A program made the translations under genes and the position numbers. A stretch of 64,000 bases of DNA, from contig MU385779.1 of the NCBI GenBank assembly GCA_022497155.1, forward strand, positions 1 through 64,000, in the 5' to 3' direction. Source of the stretch: Whalleya microplaca (Eukaryota; Ascomycota; Sordariomycetes; Xylariales; Xylariaceae). Below the pieces are notes generated by a model, which worked only from the letters and a program-made list of their open reading frames with translations, ran no database searches and was not told where the DNA came from. Shown one piece after another: positions 36,057 to 50,400 of this stretch; position 1 is the stretch's first letter; every line of letters begins with the position of its first letter.

Positions 36057-37424
36057 GCAGCTAGATCTCGAGAAGTCTCTAGTCACAGTCAACGGTCAAG
36101 CTACGCAGACAGCTTTTATAGGTACATATGGAAGAGCCTGCCGAGACTAGAAGAATATCCATGGCAGCAAGTACATGAAGTCCAACTTAATGGAGCTACA
36201 TGCCGGTAATGCTGATATACTCAGCTTGCAAGATTCTTTTAGATCATAAAGTAGCTAGTAATCCAAGCAGCTAGTTATGATCCTACAGCCTATTGCTATC
36301 CCTGCAGTGCCCTGGTAGACTCTCATGATAATATTCTCCTAACAATTATGATATATATATAGTGTGTAAGTTTTACTAGGGGAATTTGAAGGCAGAGTGG
36401 CTTTGTTGAACCCATTGTATATTGTGCACGGTAGATAATACCTAGTGGGTGTTAAAAACTATTAGAATACTAAATAACTAGGTATCTAGGTAATGTGTAT
36501 TAGTAGATAATAGAGTCTGGTGCGTTAAACGTAGTTATGTAAGTTTAGTATTGGGCTGTGCAGTCCCCCGAGATATTTCAAAGCACGTGCTTTGCTTGTC
36601 CATACCAGGAATCGGGGTTGTTACACACGTAGGTACTGTAGTATGGGTAGTAGGGTATGTTGGGGTAGTCCGTGCCTCCAGACTAAATTAGATGAATCAC
36701 AGTAGTAGCTTAGGACTTCCTCCACTCCTAATACAACCTTTTTGCCTTCACTCAGCCTCCCTCCCAAGCCAACAACCTACAGGTAGGTGTTGTATTGATG
36801 TTTGTGGAGTGCACTGACAGGTATGACTACGGAGTACATGTACATACATACATAGGTACTTAAGTAGGTAACACCCCTTCCAAGTGATAGACACAAACCA
36901 TCACCACAGGTATGTACATACCTAGGTAGTTGTAGTCCAACAGTGGGTATATTCTTTCGCTAATGTGATTGGCTGCCATTGCTGACCTAGTGCCAACTGT
37001 GAAATCAATTGCTACAAGAAGGCTAATAGAGGATTCAAGAGTGACCAGCATATCTTCTCGGGTCTCTATTTTCCTAGTCTACAAGTACCATACTCATGAT
37101 TGGTCGATAGGTTTTTTCTTCACCGAAATAACAATATGCATCACTGCAAGATGTGGGCTGCCCATTTCGCTATATGACAAGTAGCAGAGAAGTTGCTAGT
37201 TTCGGATATGCCTTAAAGGACCCCACTAGGGAACATGTGCATCTGGACCTGGGGACACCTATAATTGTTAACTATTGATTGATACGATAGAGGAGTACCT
37301 CCCAATTCCATCGTTCGCGTATCAATCATTCGCATATCATATAAGGAGCAACCTTTCAATTGTCCATTCTCTCACATATTTACGTTTACCTCGTTAACAA
37401 AGCATTAGTCTGCCTAGAAACATC
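36057..37424. other. Intergenic, promoter region of the NmrA-like gene
   Basis: About 1.4 kb with short AT and ACAT simple repeats (36350-36360, 36837-36853). No gene supported. The last few hundred bases should hold the NmrA-like promoter, but no strong TATA was fixed. Confidence 0.45.
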
Positions 37425-37924
37425 ATGCAACACCCATCCGAAACGCCTACTGTCTTTGTTACCAGTGCTACAGGCAGTCAGGGCGGTGCCGTCTGCAGGG
37501 AGCTTCTCCAACTAGGCTGGGAGGTGCGTGCAACGACACGTAACCTAGCCACCCCAAAGGCCCAGGCACTTCAGGCTGCCGGAGTTCATTTTACGGTCGG
37601 CGGCTGGGACGACGATGAAGCTCTGCATACCGCCCTTACTGGATGTGACAAGCTCTTTTTATGCCTGTTCCCCAATCTTCAGGACCTGAACCAGGCCCCG
37701 GAGCGCGCTCAGCGGATCATCAGTATAGCCAAGAGCGCCGGTGTCCGCCAGGCTGTGGCCTCTACGACGCTTGGGGCCTACATGATCGAAGAGGGGACTA
37801 AGCCGCCTGTCCCCATGGGCGGCCTCTTCACTCGCCATCTTCAAAGCAAGAAACGTGTGGAACAGGCTGTGGTGGACGGAGGCTTTGATGAATGGACATT
37901 GCTCCGACCGGGCTTCTTCATGGC

Positions 37925-37926
37925 TA
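37925..37926. other. TA target-site duplication (left)
   Basis: Left TA of the Tc1/mariner-type insertion into the NmrA-like gene. The partner is at 53638-53639. Keeping one TA restores the reading frame. Confidence 0.85.
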
Positions 37927-38020
37927 CCATAGATCCCGAGGTCACGGGCCACCCCTAGTGGCGGAACCGCAAAAATCAACGGTTTATATATAAAAGTCAC
38001 CATTTTTAACAAGTTATTAT
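37927..38020 (+). repeat. Left terminal inverted repeat of the DNA element
   Basis: Inverted match to about 53545-53637. The first 55 bp are strongly conserved, and most differences are transitions. It supplies the out-of-place C-terminal codons and stop of the first NmrA fragment. Confidence 0.85.
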
Positions 38021-38735
38021 AAGCTATATATATAATTTAAAATTAAGCGGCCATTTATTTTATATATTTTAACGGTTAATGTATATTATGAAAAATATAA
38101 AAAAATAATTAATAGATTATATTAAGCTTATATAATTAAATAAAGTTAACGAAATTTATAAAAAAATTAAAATAAAAGTTTAATTTTAAATAATAAATTA
38201 AGAAAAAATTGTAAAATTATACGGGTTTTTTATTAATATAAAATAAAGTTATAATTATAATAAAAGAATTTTTTAAATTTTTTAAATATTTTATTTTACT
38301 ATATAATTTTAAATATTATAAATAATATTTATTATATAAAATGTTTATATTTAACGTTGATTTTAAAAATAAAAAAAATTCGGAAAAATAATTTTAAAAT
38401 TATATTAAGCTATATAAATATAAAATAATATTATTTTTAAAACAAATTTTAAATCCGAGTTATATTAAAGCGTATATAAAAAATGTCTTAAAAGTGGAGT
38501 AAAAGTGGAGACTTTTTACTATGGGAAAAATACCGAAAAACTTGAAACTTTAATATAAAATTACTTACATTAAAATTTTACCTTTTTCTTTTTAATTTAC
38601 ATTATTTTAACTATAATTTATTTTATAAAAATTACCTTTTATTAAATATTATTTTATTTTATTTTTAAACTTTAATATTAAAGTCGATTTATTTAATATA
38701 TTTATAATATTATATTTTATTATAAATATTATAAA

Positions 38736-38948
38736 TGTTACGGGAACTGGCTATAGTAGTAATAGGTTATACCTTTTGCTTAATTAATATAATATAATAA
38801 AGCTGGAGATCTAAAATTACGGAAGGTACGCAGGTATTTTATATAGTGGCTACCTTACCTTACTTAAGCAGCTGCGAAATCTGTACATTAATTTCAGGCT
38901 TTATTACCCTAGGCTAATTAGGTTATAGGATTAGGTAGATTTATAACA
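38736..38948 (-). repeat. LTR (3' LTR of gypsy 2)
   Basis: 213 bp and colinear with 45577-45789; differences are transitions. The inside edge carries the polypurine tract on the minus strand. Confidence 0.93.
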
Positions 38949-41499
38949 TTATTCCCTTTTATAAATAAAAGCTCGCCCTGAAACTCGAATAAAATTAAAA
39001 AAACGGGCGCTTATTTAAAGCCTCGAACTTAGGTATGCTTATTGTTTTAAATAAGGCCGTAAACCTAAATAGTCTAAAACGAATGCTTTTTAGGCAGTGG
39101 AAAAATGCCTTCGGCTTAATTAATTACGCTAATAAGCCCTTAAATTAAGGGCGTAACTAAGTTATATAATTTATTACTATTAATTTATTTATATAATTTA
39201 TATAAGCGTTCGTTACTATTAATTTTTCTTCCGTTTAATTTGTCGCTAATTAGTTATATTTATTATAATAAAAGTATTATTATCCCGATAATTTTTCTTA
39301 AACCTGTTTTTTTCCGTTATTTTAAGTTATTATTATAAGCGTTTCGGGGGCTTTACGTAATCCGGGTAAGCTTTGTAATAATTTTTTAACTTAATAGCGG
39401 CGTTTTTAAAGTTTAATATATTATATTATTCGGGGTTTAGATTTTATTTTTTTTATTATATTTAATATTATAGTTTTCGGTAATATAGTTAAAAAGTTAG
39501 GATTCGGTTTACCTTAAATTTTTCCGTCTTTAGTTTATCGGGGTTTATTACGTCTTTTATAAGTTAGGGTAGGTTTTAACCGGGCAATAAATTATTCGCA
39601 TATTTCCGTAAGCGATTAGCGTAAAACATTTTAATGCCCTTTTATAAGGGAAAAGTAATTTCTAATCGATATAAATAACTTTTTATTTCTTTTATTTTAT
39701 AGTGCTGCCGAATTATTAGGTAATTTAATTTATCGGTTAGTCGGTCCGTAAATTATATCTTTTTAACGATATATATCTTATCTCTTATACCGAAATCGGA
39801 TTTGCGACATTTGCGGTTAGCTTAATTTATTATTTATACCTAAGCCCTTTTTATTTAGCGTTACGCCTATTAAATATACGCTTAAATACGCTTAACGAAT
39901 TATTACGCCTCCTTTCGATTTATTTACTTTTTTACTAGCTTTAAAAAAAAGTCTTCCGTACGTTTTTTCTAGTCGAATAGTATATTTATAATACGATTAT
40001 AGGTTATTTTTAATAGCGTTAATTTTTTTAGTAATTTATGGGGTAAAGTAGTTTATATAATATTTATGGCGGGGATAGTTTCCGACTAGTTATCTTAAAA
40101 GTGGTTTATAAAAAAACGTAAGCGTTAGTCGAGATATTTGTTTATAATTTCGGCTTAGCTAACGGTTTGCGAGTATTTTAAAGATAATAGCTTTTACTTA
40201 ATTCCGAAAATTTTAAAAAGCTTATTTATAAAGTTAGAAATAAACTAGGGGCTTTTATTCGAAACAATAAATAAGGGAATCTTATAAACGCAAAAAGGTT
40301 TGTCGTAATATATATATATAATATTTTTAGCGGTAGTAGTTTTTTTATATAAAATAATCTATAGCTTTTTTTTTAAACGATTTATAATTACTAATATATT
40401 ATTATATTTTTGCTTATTTTCGGGTATAAATTTAAAATTTATAATAATATAATTTTATATTTGGTTAAATACCGGCAGAAGATATAATAGTCCCGGTATT
40501 TTATCCTTAGGTAATTTAAATAAAAAATAGGGGCAATTAATTATATATATATTTATATCTTTATTTAAACTTAGCCATTAATATCATACTTTAATTATTA
40601 GATTTGTTTTATATCGTCCGAGATATATTATTAAAATCTAAGTATATACTTTAATTAGTAGCTTGGTTCGGAAATTATCTCTAACGCTAATAATTAATCG
40701 GCTTTAATATAATATTAGGCCCTAAGTTATCTGCTAATTAGAGTTATATCTAGCCTCCTAAGCTTTCTCGCGGTATACCTCTAAGTCTAGGTTCTCTTTA
40801 TTAGCCTTTAGGATTTTATCGGTAAATATTATATCTAATAACTTAGATGCGTCTACTTTTACGAGGTCTACTATATAAATATACGGTATTTTATTTAATT
40901 TATTTAATTTATTTATAGCTAATGCATACTCGGTTGCGACTTCCGAATTAAGTATTTTTTTAAAGATGGTTATTATGCGGTATTTTTTTTTTTCTGTTTT
41001 TACGTACGTTTTATATCCTTAAGGCGGAAGAGGATATTTATTAATCTGTTTTTTAATTCTAGTCGATATATAATAATAAAGTAATATTATACGAGTAATT
41101 TAGCTTAGTTAGCCTATCGGATATTAAGTATACGTTTTATGCCGAAATATTCTAATATTTTATAATTTATAATAATATAAAATAGCTTTTCGCGTTATAA
41201 ATTTATTAATTTTATTTATTAATACTGTAAGCCTTTAATTATTATTATTAGCTTTTTATTTTACGTGGGGTAATAGTCTTAAATCTTATTTAAGGTTTCG
41301 GATTAAAAGGATACGGGGTACTAGGCTTAATTTTTTTTTTAAAACTGGGATAATATCCCTAAAAGTATCTTTTAAAAAATATCTGTTTTTATTTTTATTT
41401 TTTTATTATATAAAAAATAGATTAGTATTAAAGCTCCCAAAAAGCGGCTTTTTAAATCCTAAAATACTGTTTTATATGCTGAATTTTACTTAAATAATT

Positions 41500-42400
41500 T
41501 GCTTTTACATATTAGGTTATATAGCGGCTTAGCTATAGCGTTATACCGCTCGATAAACTTATAATAAAAATTATAAAATCCTAAAAAGGACTATACCTTT
41601 TATACCGTGATAGGCTATTTCCAGTTACGTATAACCTCTATTTTATTTAAATCGATAGTAATGCTTTCGGTAAATATTATAAAATTTAGAAATTTGGTTT
41701 TTTATATATAAAATTCGCACTTTTTAATATTTGCTTAAAGTCTCGCAGCCTATAGTTTAGCTAATACTTTATTTACGTGCTGCCAATACTCCTTTTTAAA
41801 TCGAGAGAAAATTAAGATATTATCGATATATATATTATAAAAATTGTTTAAATAGTTTATTAAGGTATTATTAATATAATATTAAAAAGTAAATAGCCCG
41901 TTAATAAGTTTAAATAGTAAAACCTTATATTTATATATTCCGTATCGGGTTCGGAAAGTAGTAAGTTTTTTATTATCGGGTTATATACGAATATAATTAA
42001 AAATTTATCGGATATCTATTTTAATAAATATTTTAGCTTTAGAAATTTATGCCATAGTTTTTTCGATTAGTGGCAATAGGTATCGATCCTTTTTTATAAT
42101 AGCGTTTAGTTTCTTATAATTAATATAAAATTTTAACTTTCTATCTTTTTTAAATATAAATAATACCGGAACGGCTTATAATATTATATTTAATTTTATA
42201 AATTTTTTATAAAAATTATTAGCGATATATTAGCGATATATTTCTAGTTCTTTTAGTAATATTTTATAAAAAAGATTATAACCTAAGTTTTTAAAGCGGG
42301 ACCTCTTGTCGAGCTCGATTTTATAATTAACGTTAGGCCGGTTTAATAACAGTTTATCGGAGTTTACCTTACTAAAGACTAAAAATTAATAATAATAATA
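41500..42400 (-). pseudogene. Gypsy 2 pol remnant (reverse transcriptase)
   Basis: The minus strand reads VPVLFIFKKD near 42,170, in the position of the RT fingers of gypsy pol. It then reads IYIDNILIFS near 41,810-41,850, the YxDD catalytic box with one Asp changed to Asn as RIP would do. GFYNFYYKFIERYNAIAKPLYN lies at about 41,520-41,590, the usual start of the segment leading to RNase H (GF.NFYR.FI). Stops occur throughout. Only the RT core is delimited; gag lies toward 45 kb and integrase toward 39.5-40.7 kb by inference from the usual gene order. Confidence 0.85.
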
Positions 42401-45400
42401 TTCGGGTACTACTTGTTATATTATTTCTTATAAGTTCTCGTTATTTTAGTTTAACCCTTAGGCGTTTCGTTTTTTTATATAAATCGATTAATTTCGTATA
42501 AGCTAGTAATATTTAATTAGCTTTTGCGATTTATAGCCTTATCGAAAGGTATTACGTTAATAACGGCGACATTTATATAATATTTATATTATTTTATAAA
42601 TTTTTTACGTTATATATAAATACTTTTATTATTCTTATTTATTTCGATTTTGGGTTTTTTAAAATCGGGCAGCTTTTCGGGTTTTTTTATTATTTAATCT
42701 AATTATTGTTACATTTTCCGGATTTTTTTAAATTACGTACGGGAATTTTAGCGTTACATTAATATAGTATTAAAAATCTATCGTAATTTAGCGATTTAGG
42801 CAGGTGCGGCCGTAATTTATCCCGTAACTGGGGTTTTCTTTATTGCTTTTAATTTTTTAATACGCTATTTAATTAAAAAAGAATCGATATTTTTTAATAG
42901 TACTTTCTTTCTTTTAGGTAACTTCTCGATTATAGCTATTATAATTACTTTTATATTTAAACGTTTAAAACTTTTGCGGCTATTGCGCTTACGTTTATCC
43001 TTAAGGTTTATGCGTTTTTTTTTATAAGGGTATTTTATTACTAGCTACTATTCCGATCGGGTAGTAGCTTTTTTATATTATTTATAACTAGGTTACGCGT
43101 CTCGTAATCCGGTTTTTATTTAAGCGGGAATAAAAAATAATAATGTTGTATATTTATTATAACGTTATACCGGTTAAACTATTTTTATCTTAAGATAATA
43201 TTATATTTTATATCGATAATAAAAAGTATAATATTCTAAATAATATAGTTTTATATTTATAGATATATAAGTATAGCTACGTTAATTAGTTATATTATAT
43301 TTTCGTTAAATCTATTAATTTGCTGTAATTTAAATTTTTATATTATAAATAATTTTAATAACTTTAAAAGCTATTTTACGAAATATACGTTTATAAATAT
43401 ATACCTATTCGCTTTTATATCTATTAGTATATTATATATAGTTAATAAAAATCTATTATAAGCTATTATATATAAGGTTAATAACGGGTTTTTTTTTAAA
43501 TACCGATTTAAAAAATTAAATAAAATTTTGCTAATATTAATATTTATTACTAATAATATATTTCTTGGAATAAAGTTTAATTGCCTTAAGGTAGCCTTTT
43601 TAGCTAATCGTCCTTAGGCGTGAACAACTTTTAGGCATTAAATTCCGGGGTATTTATGCGGGCTATAATCGCGTTAAGTCGACCTACTTCTAACTTAGTA
43701 TATTTAGCCTTATAGGAGTAATTAGGGGCAGTATATCCTTTTTAATAATAAATAAAGTATTATTTTGCTTAAATAAATATAAATCGATTAGCGTTATTAA
43801 CTAATCGTTTCCAGATTTTTATTCCTGATTTATCGGTTTCTAAAAGCGCTATATTTTAATTGTTTTATATATTTATTATACTTTTATTATTTATAAAATT
43901 ATTTTTAGTAGAAGTTTTACTTATTAATCCTTTACTTTTTTTTTTTTTAATTAAAAATCCTTTTTTGCCGCTTTTTTTTTATTTAAGTAATATAGTTATA
44001 ATAATAGTTATAGTTATATTATTAAATAATTTTATAAAACGCCGCAAAATCTAATGCGGGATTATAATATTTATTAATAATAAGCGTATTAAAATAGTCG
44101 GGTAACTTTCCGAATAAGTCTTATTTTTAAACGTTATAAAAGTTACGGGTTAAGCTTACGAAATAAATAAACTCCAAACGGAAAATATTAAAATAGTCTG
44201 GTTTTTTTATTTCGTATTTGTTATATTTAATTAATGCCTTATTATATTTATTAAAGTTTTTATATTTTTTGTTTATATACTTTAGAATTTTATTTATTAT
44301 TATTAATAAAAAAAGTTTATGTTTGTTTTTTATAAATAAGTAAAGCTATTTGGCTATATTATTATTTATATAATTTAATATATAAGAACGTTTTTCCGTT
44401 TTTAAATAAAATATATTTGCGCTAACTGCTAGCTTATTTTTTATTTATATTTTCTAATACGCGTAACCGATTTTAAGTTTGCTGTCGGTTAATATATTAT
44501 TTATAAATATAAGTAAGTCCGGTAGTTTAACGTAACGCAATCTTCCTTTTATAAATATTATATTAAGTATATTTATACGCGAGATACGGGATATTTTTAT
44601 AGAAGTATAAAATATATTCTCGGGAGTTTCGGCGTTAAAAAAAACCTATTATACCTATAATATAGTACGCTATTACTAAATAATAATTTCTTTTAGGTTT
44701 TTTAACTAATTTTCCTTTTTTTTAATTAAGAAGTTTAAAGCGCCGTTTGTTATACCTATTCCTCTTTTAGCTAAGTATTTAGGCTAAATCCCTAGTCGCG
44801 TAATATCTTAATAACGCTACTTTATTTACGTGCTAAATAGTATATTTACGTTATTTAATATTAATACGCTATTAGTATAAAAGCTCGCTATTTAAATTCC
44901 TAAAATAAAGCTTCCGGGTAAACGTATATATTTTTAAACTAAATAATATTTATAGCGTTTTTTATTTTAAACCATTTTTTATAACCTAGTTATATTAATA
45001 GTAAAAAAGATATAAAAAAGCTATCTTTTACATTAATATATAATTCGGCTACGTTATTTAATATCTATTAAAAAAACTTATTTAGCTTTATTAAAGTTTT
45101 TTCGTAAACTAAATTCCTTATAACTTTCTCGTTAAAAGTCTCTCGAAATTTAATAAAAGTTTCCCGGACCTTTTAAATTTCTTTATCTCTTTTTCTTTTT
45201 TTATTATTTAAAGTTGCCGATATAGCAGGTGTTTTAAAGCTATAAGTACCGCTTAAGCGGGAGCGACTTCTTAATTCGGAATCGCGTACGCGATCAGGCT
45301 ACGGCAAATTCCGCTCCAGATTAGGCAAAAAAAAGCGCATTTTTTTCCGGGCGCATTTTTTATTAGCCGCACGTTCTTTAAGTATACGCGCTATTACTAA

Positions 45401-45576
45401 TATAATATATCGTTTCGGTATAAAATATATTAATCCGGTACCTTCCGGTTTTGGTATATTTTTGCGGGTTTATAAATATAATAACCCTAATATTAATAAA
45501 TATAATATTAATTAAGAGTTTATAGTCGTTCTTAATAATAATCGATAATTAGTTAATAAAATAAGCTTTATTATTA

Positions 45577-45789
45577 TATTACGGGAACTGGCTATAATAG
45601 TAATAGGTTATACCTTTTACTTAATTAATATAATGTAATAAAGCTGGAGATTTAAAACTATAGAAAGTACGCAGGTATTTTATATAGTGGCTACCCCACC
45701 TTACCTAAGCAGCTGCGAAGTCCGTGTATTAATTCCAGGCTTTATTACCCTAAGCCAATTAGGTCATAAGATTAAGTGGATCCATAACA
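45577..45789 (-). repeat. LTR (5' LTR of gypsy 2)
   Basis: 213 bp; starts TATTACGGGAAC, where the left copy has TGTTAC, and ends GGATCCATAACA. Followed at once by the ATAAA duplication. Confidence 0.93.
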
Positions 45790-45917
45790 ATAAATATATA
45801 AAATTATTTTATATTTTTATTAAATATATATATATAAACATTTAAAAATATTTATTATTATTTTTTTAATTTTATTTTCGATTTAATATATATTATTTAA
45901 TATAATAATTTTTATAT

Positions 45918-46108
45918 TATAATAGGCTGTGCCGTAGTAGGGAATATCGGCGATCATAAGCCGATATAGTAGCATAGCTCTCGAAAGCTAATATAAATGC
46001 TCTCGAGCTATATCGATATACCTTCTTGATTTTCTTTTTTTCTTTAGTTAAAAAATAAATATTTATTTGGTATTATAAAATTACATCTTAGCGTAACAGC
46101 CTTTTATA
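45918..46108 (+). repeat. LTR (5' LTR of gypsy 3)
   Basis: 191 bp, colinear with 53209-53399. It contains a short AT-flanked inverted motif, CTCTCGAAAGCT and CTCTCGAGCT. More RIP-type changes than the right copy at its ends. Confidence 0.92.
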
Positions 46109-48369
46109 TATTTTTTAACTTACTAACTCCTAAGCTATGTTAAAATAAATTAAAATGTTAAAAAAAGCTTTAAAATAGCTTTTTAATAATCCGGAAATAC
46201 CGTTAGCGAGATACGCAAAAGCATTAAATATTTAGGTCTATTAAATTTATACCCGTTTCGAGTAAATATATATAGTATTAAAAGCGGTATTAAAAAATAA
46301 TTCGGAAAAATAATAACTAAAACGAGCGGCTTATAAATAAAAATTAAAAAAATAATAAAATAAATTATTATAACGCCAGGCAGTTTTAAAAATATAATTA
46401 TAAAAAAATTTCGATTTACTAACTATATAAAACGCAAATATAATAAAAAGTGCTCCCGTATAAGACTTTCGGCATTCTTAAGGACTTTAAAAACAGCTAG
46501 CTTAAATAAATATAAACCCTTAATTAAAAAACCCTTAATTAAAAAACCCTTAAATACTTTTAGCACCCGTTTTAATAATTATTACGGCCCTAATATTTAA
46601 ATATAAGCTATTATTATAGCCCGAAAAGTTCGGGGGCGAGCGTAATTACTACTTTATATAAGAGATATTAATAAAGTATAAGCTTTAAAAAAATACGGAG
46701 TTTATAAAAAAGGACTAGGATAAATAATATAATATTTATAAGCAGCTTATAAATAACGTATAACATATAATAAAATTATATTATATTATAAAAGGACTTA
46801 ATAAAATATATAACCTAATATTTTTTTTTTAATACTTATCGAATATTTATAAAAACTATAATAAAGTTATTAAAGCGGGAAGCAAACTATATAAATACCG
46901 CTAGTCTGTTAATTAAACTTTTATATTTTTTTATATTAATTTTAAGCAACTATTAATAAAAATAGGAGGCAGTATATAAAATAATAGAACGAAACTTATA
47001 TTTATCGAAAAAACAATTAATAATAAACTTAAAAACGCGCTAGTTTTAGTAGCGCTACCGAATATTTATTAAAACTAGGTTTACTAAATAATAAATATCG
47101 TAATCCGATTTAAGGGATCGCTATTTTATTATAGCGGGAATAATTTAAAAGGCGGGATTACGCCGGGTGAATTATTTCTTCCGGGCTTATTACCTTTTAT
47201 TTTTAGTTATTTTAAGATTAATTATAAGGGCGATATATTAATAACCGGTATAATTACGTTAGTAAGAAACTAGCGGGCTAAATAGGTAATAAATAAAGAA
47301 CGAAACGCTCGAATAAAACGCGGAAAATATTTACGATATAGGAAAAAAAGCTACCTATTTAAAAAGTATATTTATTATTTTATAAGATTATTTATTTATA
47401 TTAGGGTTAACGTAATAATAGGTTATAAATTTAAAGAAAATAGAGCTAAAGAAATATTAAAAAAATAGAAAAACGAATAGCTTTTAAATAAAATTACGTT
47501 TAAAAACTTAATATAATAACAGAAAAAATTAATATAACCGAGCAACTTATAAACGGGGAATTTTTTATAATCGATATATATTTAAATTAATAATTATATA
47601 TAAAAACTTTTATAAATTTAGGATATAAATGTTATATTATTATTAGCGAAAATATAATAAAACGCTTAAAATTATCGCGTATATTTATCCGGGAAAAGAC
47701 GGTAAAAAAAGCTATTTATAAAAAAAGATTAAGCGCCTCGGATATAATTCGCGAAATAATTTATATAAAGGCTAACTTTAATAAGTATAAGTTAAAAATA
47801 TTTATATATATTATACCAGGTTTAAATTATTTTATAATATTAAAAAAACTTTAAATAAAACGTAACCGGGTAATATACGTAATATATAAATATATATTAT
47901 ATATAGGAATTATTAGAAACTTAAAAGTATAAAAAAAAGGATATTTTCTAGAAATTATAAAAGTCCGTAAAGCTTGGGAGGCGTTTTATATTAATGCGAT
48001 ATATTTTATAAGAAAAATAAAAAAAGCTCGGAAATAAAAAAAACTAGAAAAACGAGTAATAATTTAACAGACGGCTATATTTATTATTATATTAATAAAT
48101 ATTAATAAGGCTTTAGCGCTTAAAAAAAAACTAACGTTTAAAAGAATCTTCTTTTTTAGTTAGAAAGCTGGAAGTAATTATTCGAGAAAAAAAAAGGCAA
48201 GGATTTTTTATCGTATTATATAAAAGCCGATTATAAAATTAATTTAAATTATAATAAAATAGATAAAAAATTACTTGCTTTTTAAAAACTATTATATAAT
48301 ATATCCCGGGAAGAATTATTAGCGTTACGGAAAATATTAATTAAGCTATTAAATAAAGGGTATATTTAT

Positions 48370-49100
48370 ACGAATAGCTTATTTATAAAAGCTTTTATAT
48401 TTTTTGTCCGGAAACCGAACGGCAGATTTTATTTCTATTATAATTATAAAATATTAAATAATATTATCTAACAGAATTAATATCTGTTTTTATTTATATA
48501 AAAAACGTTTAAAACTTTTTCGGAAATAAAATAATTTTTTAAAGTAAATATTAAGTCGGCTTTTTATAAAATTAAAATTAGGGAGAGAAATAAATAAAAA
48601 ACGGCTTTTTATACCCGCTTTAGGCTGTTTAAGTAGCTTATAACTTTTTTCGGCTTAATAAGTATTTTCGTAACGCTTTAATATTATATAAATAATACGC
48701 TAAAAGAATATTTAAATATTTTTTATTTAATATATATAGATAATATATTAATTTATTTTTTTAGGATAAAAAAATTATATTAATAAAGTAAAAAAAAATA
48801 TTGAGATATTTAAAAGTAGCAGGCTTAAGTTTAGATATAAATAAATGTAAGTTTACAGTAACTATTATAAAATATTTAAGATTTATTATTAAAATAAAGA
48901 AGGGGGTTTATATAAATCCGGCTAAAGTATAAATAATTAGAGAATAAAAACTTTTTAAAACGCTTAAAAAAGTTTATAGTTTTTTAAAATTTGCAAACTT
49001 TTACCGGAATTTTATTAAAAACTATATAGATTTTACTACCTCCTTATCGGCATTTATAAAAAAAGAGGTACTATTTCGATAAAGGCTTTCGGAAAATCTG
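48370..49100 (+). pseudogene. Gypsy 3 pol remnant (reverse transcriptase)
   Basis: The plus strand reads VRKPNGRFYFYYNYKILNNI near 48,400, the RT region where gypsy pol has VRKPNGxxRxCxDYRxLN. YIDNILIYF near 48,740 is the YVDD box with an Asp-to-Asn change. SFLKFANFYRNFIKNYID near 48,990 is the conserved segment after the RT thumb. Stops, mostly TAA and TAG at Trp and Gln positions, break all three. Confidence 0.85.
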
Positions 49101-50109
49101 GCGTTCGAGAACCTTAAATAAGCGTTTTTAAAAAAACCGGCTTTAATATAATAAAATCCCGAACAAAAAATAATAGTCGAAATAAACTATTCGGGATAAG
49201 CTTATAAAGGGTACCTATTATAATATAATAAGCGAGAGATTTTATTACTTATAACTTATTACTTTAGGCATTTAATCCCGGCAAAAATTAATTATAAAAT
49301 TTATAATAAAAAGCTACTAATAATTATAAGCTATTTATAAATATAAAACGCGGAATTATAAAGCGTAATTTTAATATTTATAATTTTATTTAATTATAAA
49401 AATTTAAAATATTTTATAATTTTTAAAAGACTTTCCGAGTAATAAATACGTTAGTTAAAAAAATTAATACGTTTTAATTTCCGATTAAAATTTCGCGCTA
49501 AACGCTTAAATACTAAACCTAATATTTTCTTACGGCATAAATAAAACTTGCTATAAAAAATATAAAACAAAAGATATAAAAAATAGGAATTTTAATTATT
49601 ATAAAAAAAAATAGTTACTTTATATATAATTTAAAAAATACAAATAAGCGGGAATTATTAAAATAAAATATATTTAATTATATAAATAAAATATTCCGGG
49701 AAGCAAGGAAATTTTCAAATATAAAAATCTATAATTATTATAGGATATAAAGGTAGCGAAAAACCCGAATTACGCGTAAGCGATAAAAGCGGTAGCTTAA
49801 AAAAACCGAGCGTTTCTTAAAAATTTAAACGTAAAAATATCGTTATCGGAATATAATATTAATAATAAAGGTCGATTATATTTTCGCAAACGTATTTAAA
49901 TCTTTAATTAGGAGCTGCTTTATACCGCTTTAATATAAAATATTTATAACTTATATTTAATAAAATACCCGGAAAAAAAAAATATACTAATAATATTTTT
50001 AAGAACGTTTTATTAGCTTAAAATATTAGCGTTTATAAAATACTTTTATAAAAATTGCGATATTTATAAAAAAAAAACGGTATAGCGTAACTAAAAAAAA
50101 GGGCTTTTA

Positions 50110-50400
50110 AAACTGTTATTTATTCCGGATCGATTTTATAATAAGTTATTTATCGATTTTATAACTAACTTATTAGCTATTTCTGAATAGGACCTTATTT
50201 TTATAATAGTAATTTTTAATTAATTAAAGAAATAAGTTATATTAAAAATTATAATTTTAATAGAGGCAAAAATATATGCCGAACGGTTTATAAATTATTA
50301 TTAAAAATATTATAATTTTCCCCGTATTATAATTAATAATAAAGGATTTAATTAAATAGGGCAGTTTTAAAAATAGCTTTACTTATTAATAAAGATCGAG
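50110..50400 (+). pseudogene. Gypsy 3 integrase core remnant
   Basis: The plus strand reads LLFIPDRFYNKLFIDFITNL with the first catalytic Asp (DFIT), then IFIIVIF and LKK at the place of VVVDRLTK. IINNKGFN then stands where intact elements have IISDRG and the second catalytic Asp; here it reads as Asn. The order fits a Ty3/gypsy integrase catalytic core. The third acidic residue was not located with certainty. Confidence 0.75.

Larger units (their letters stand above)
38736..45789 (-). mobile_element. Ty3/gypsy LTR retrotransposon 2, RIP-degraded, 7054 bp
   Basis: LTRs of 213 bp lie at 38736-38948 and 45577-45789. They begin TGTTACGGGAACTGG (TATTAC in the right copy) and end CCATAACA. A perfect 5-bp duplication ATAAA flanks the element (38731-38735 and 45790-45794). 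Pol remnants read on the minus strand, so the element is in minus orientation. On that strand a purine tract AAAGGGAATAA abuts the 3' LTR at 38948. It inserted into the DNA element that splits the NmrA-like gene. Dense C-to-T and G-to-A changes leave no long frame. Confidence 0.93.
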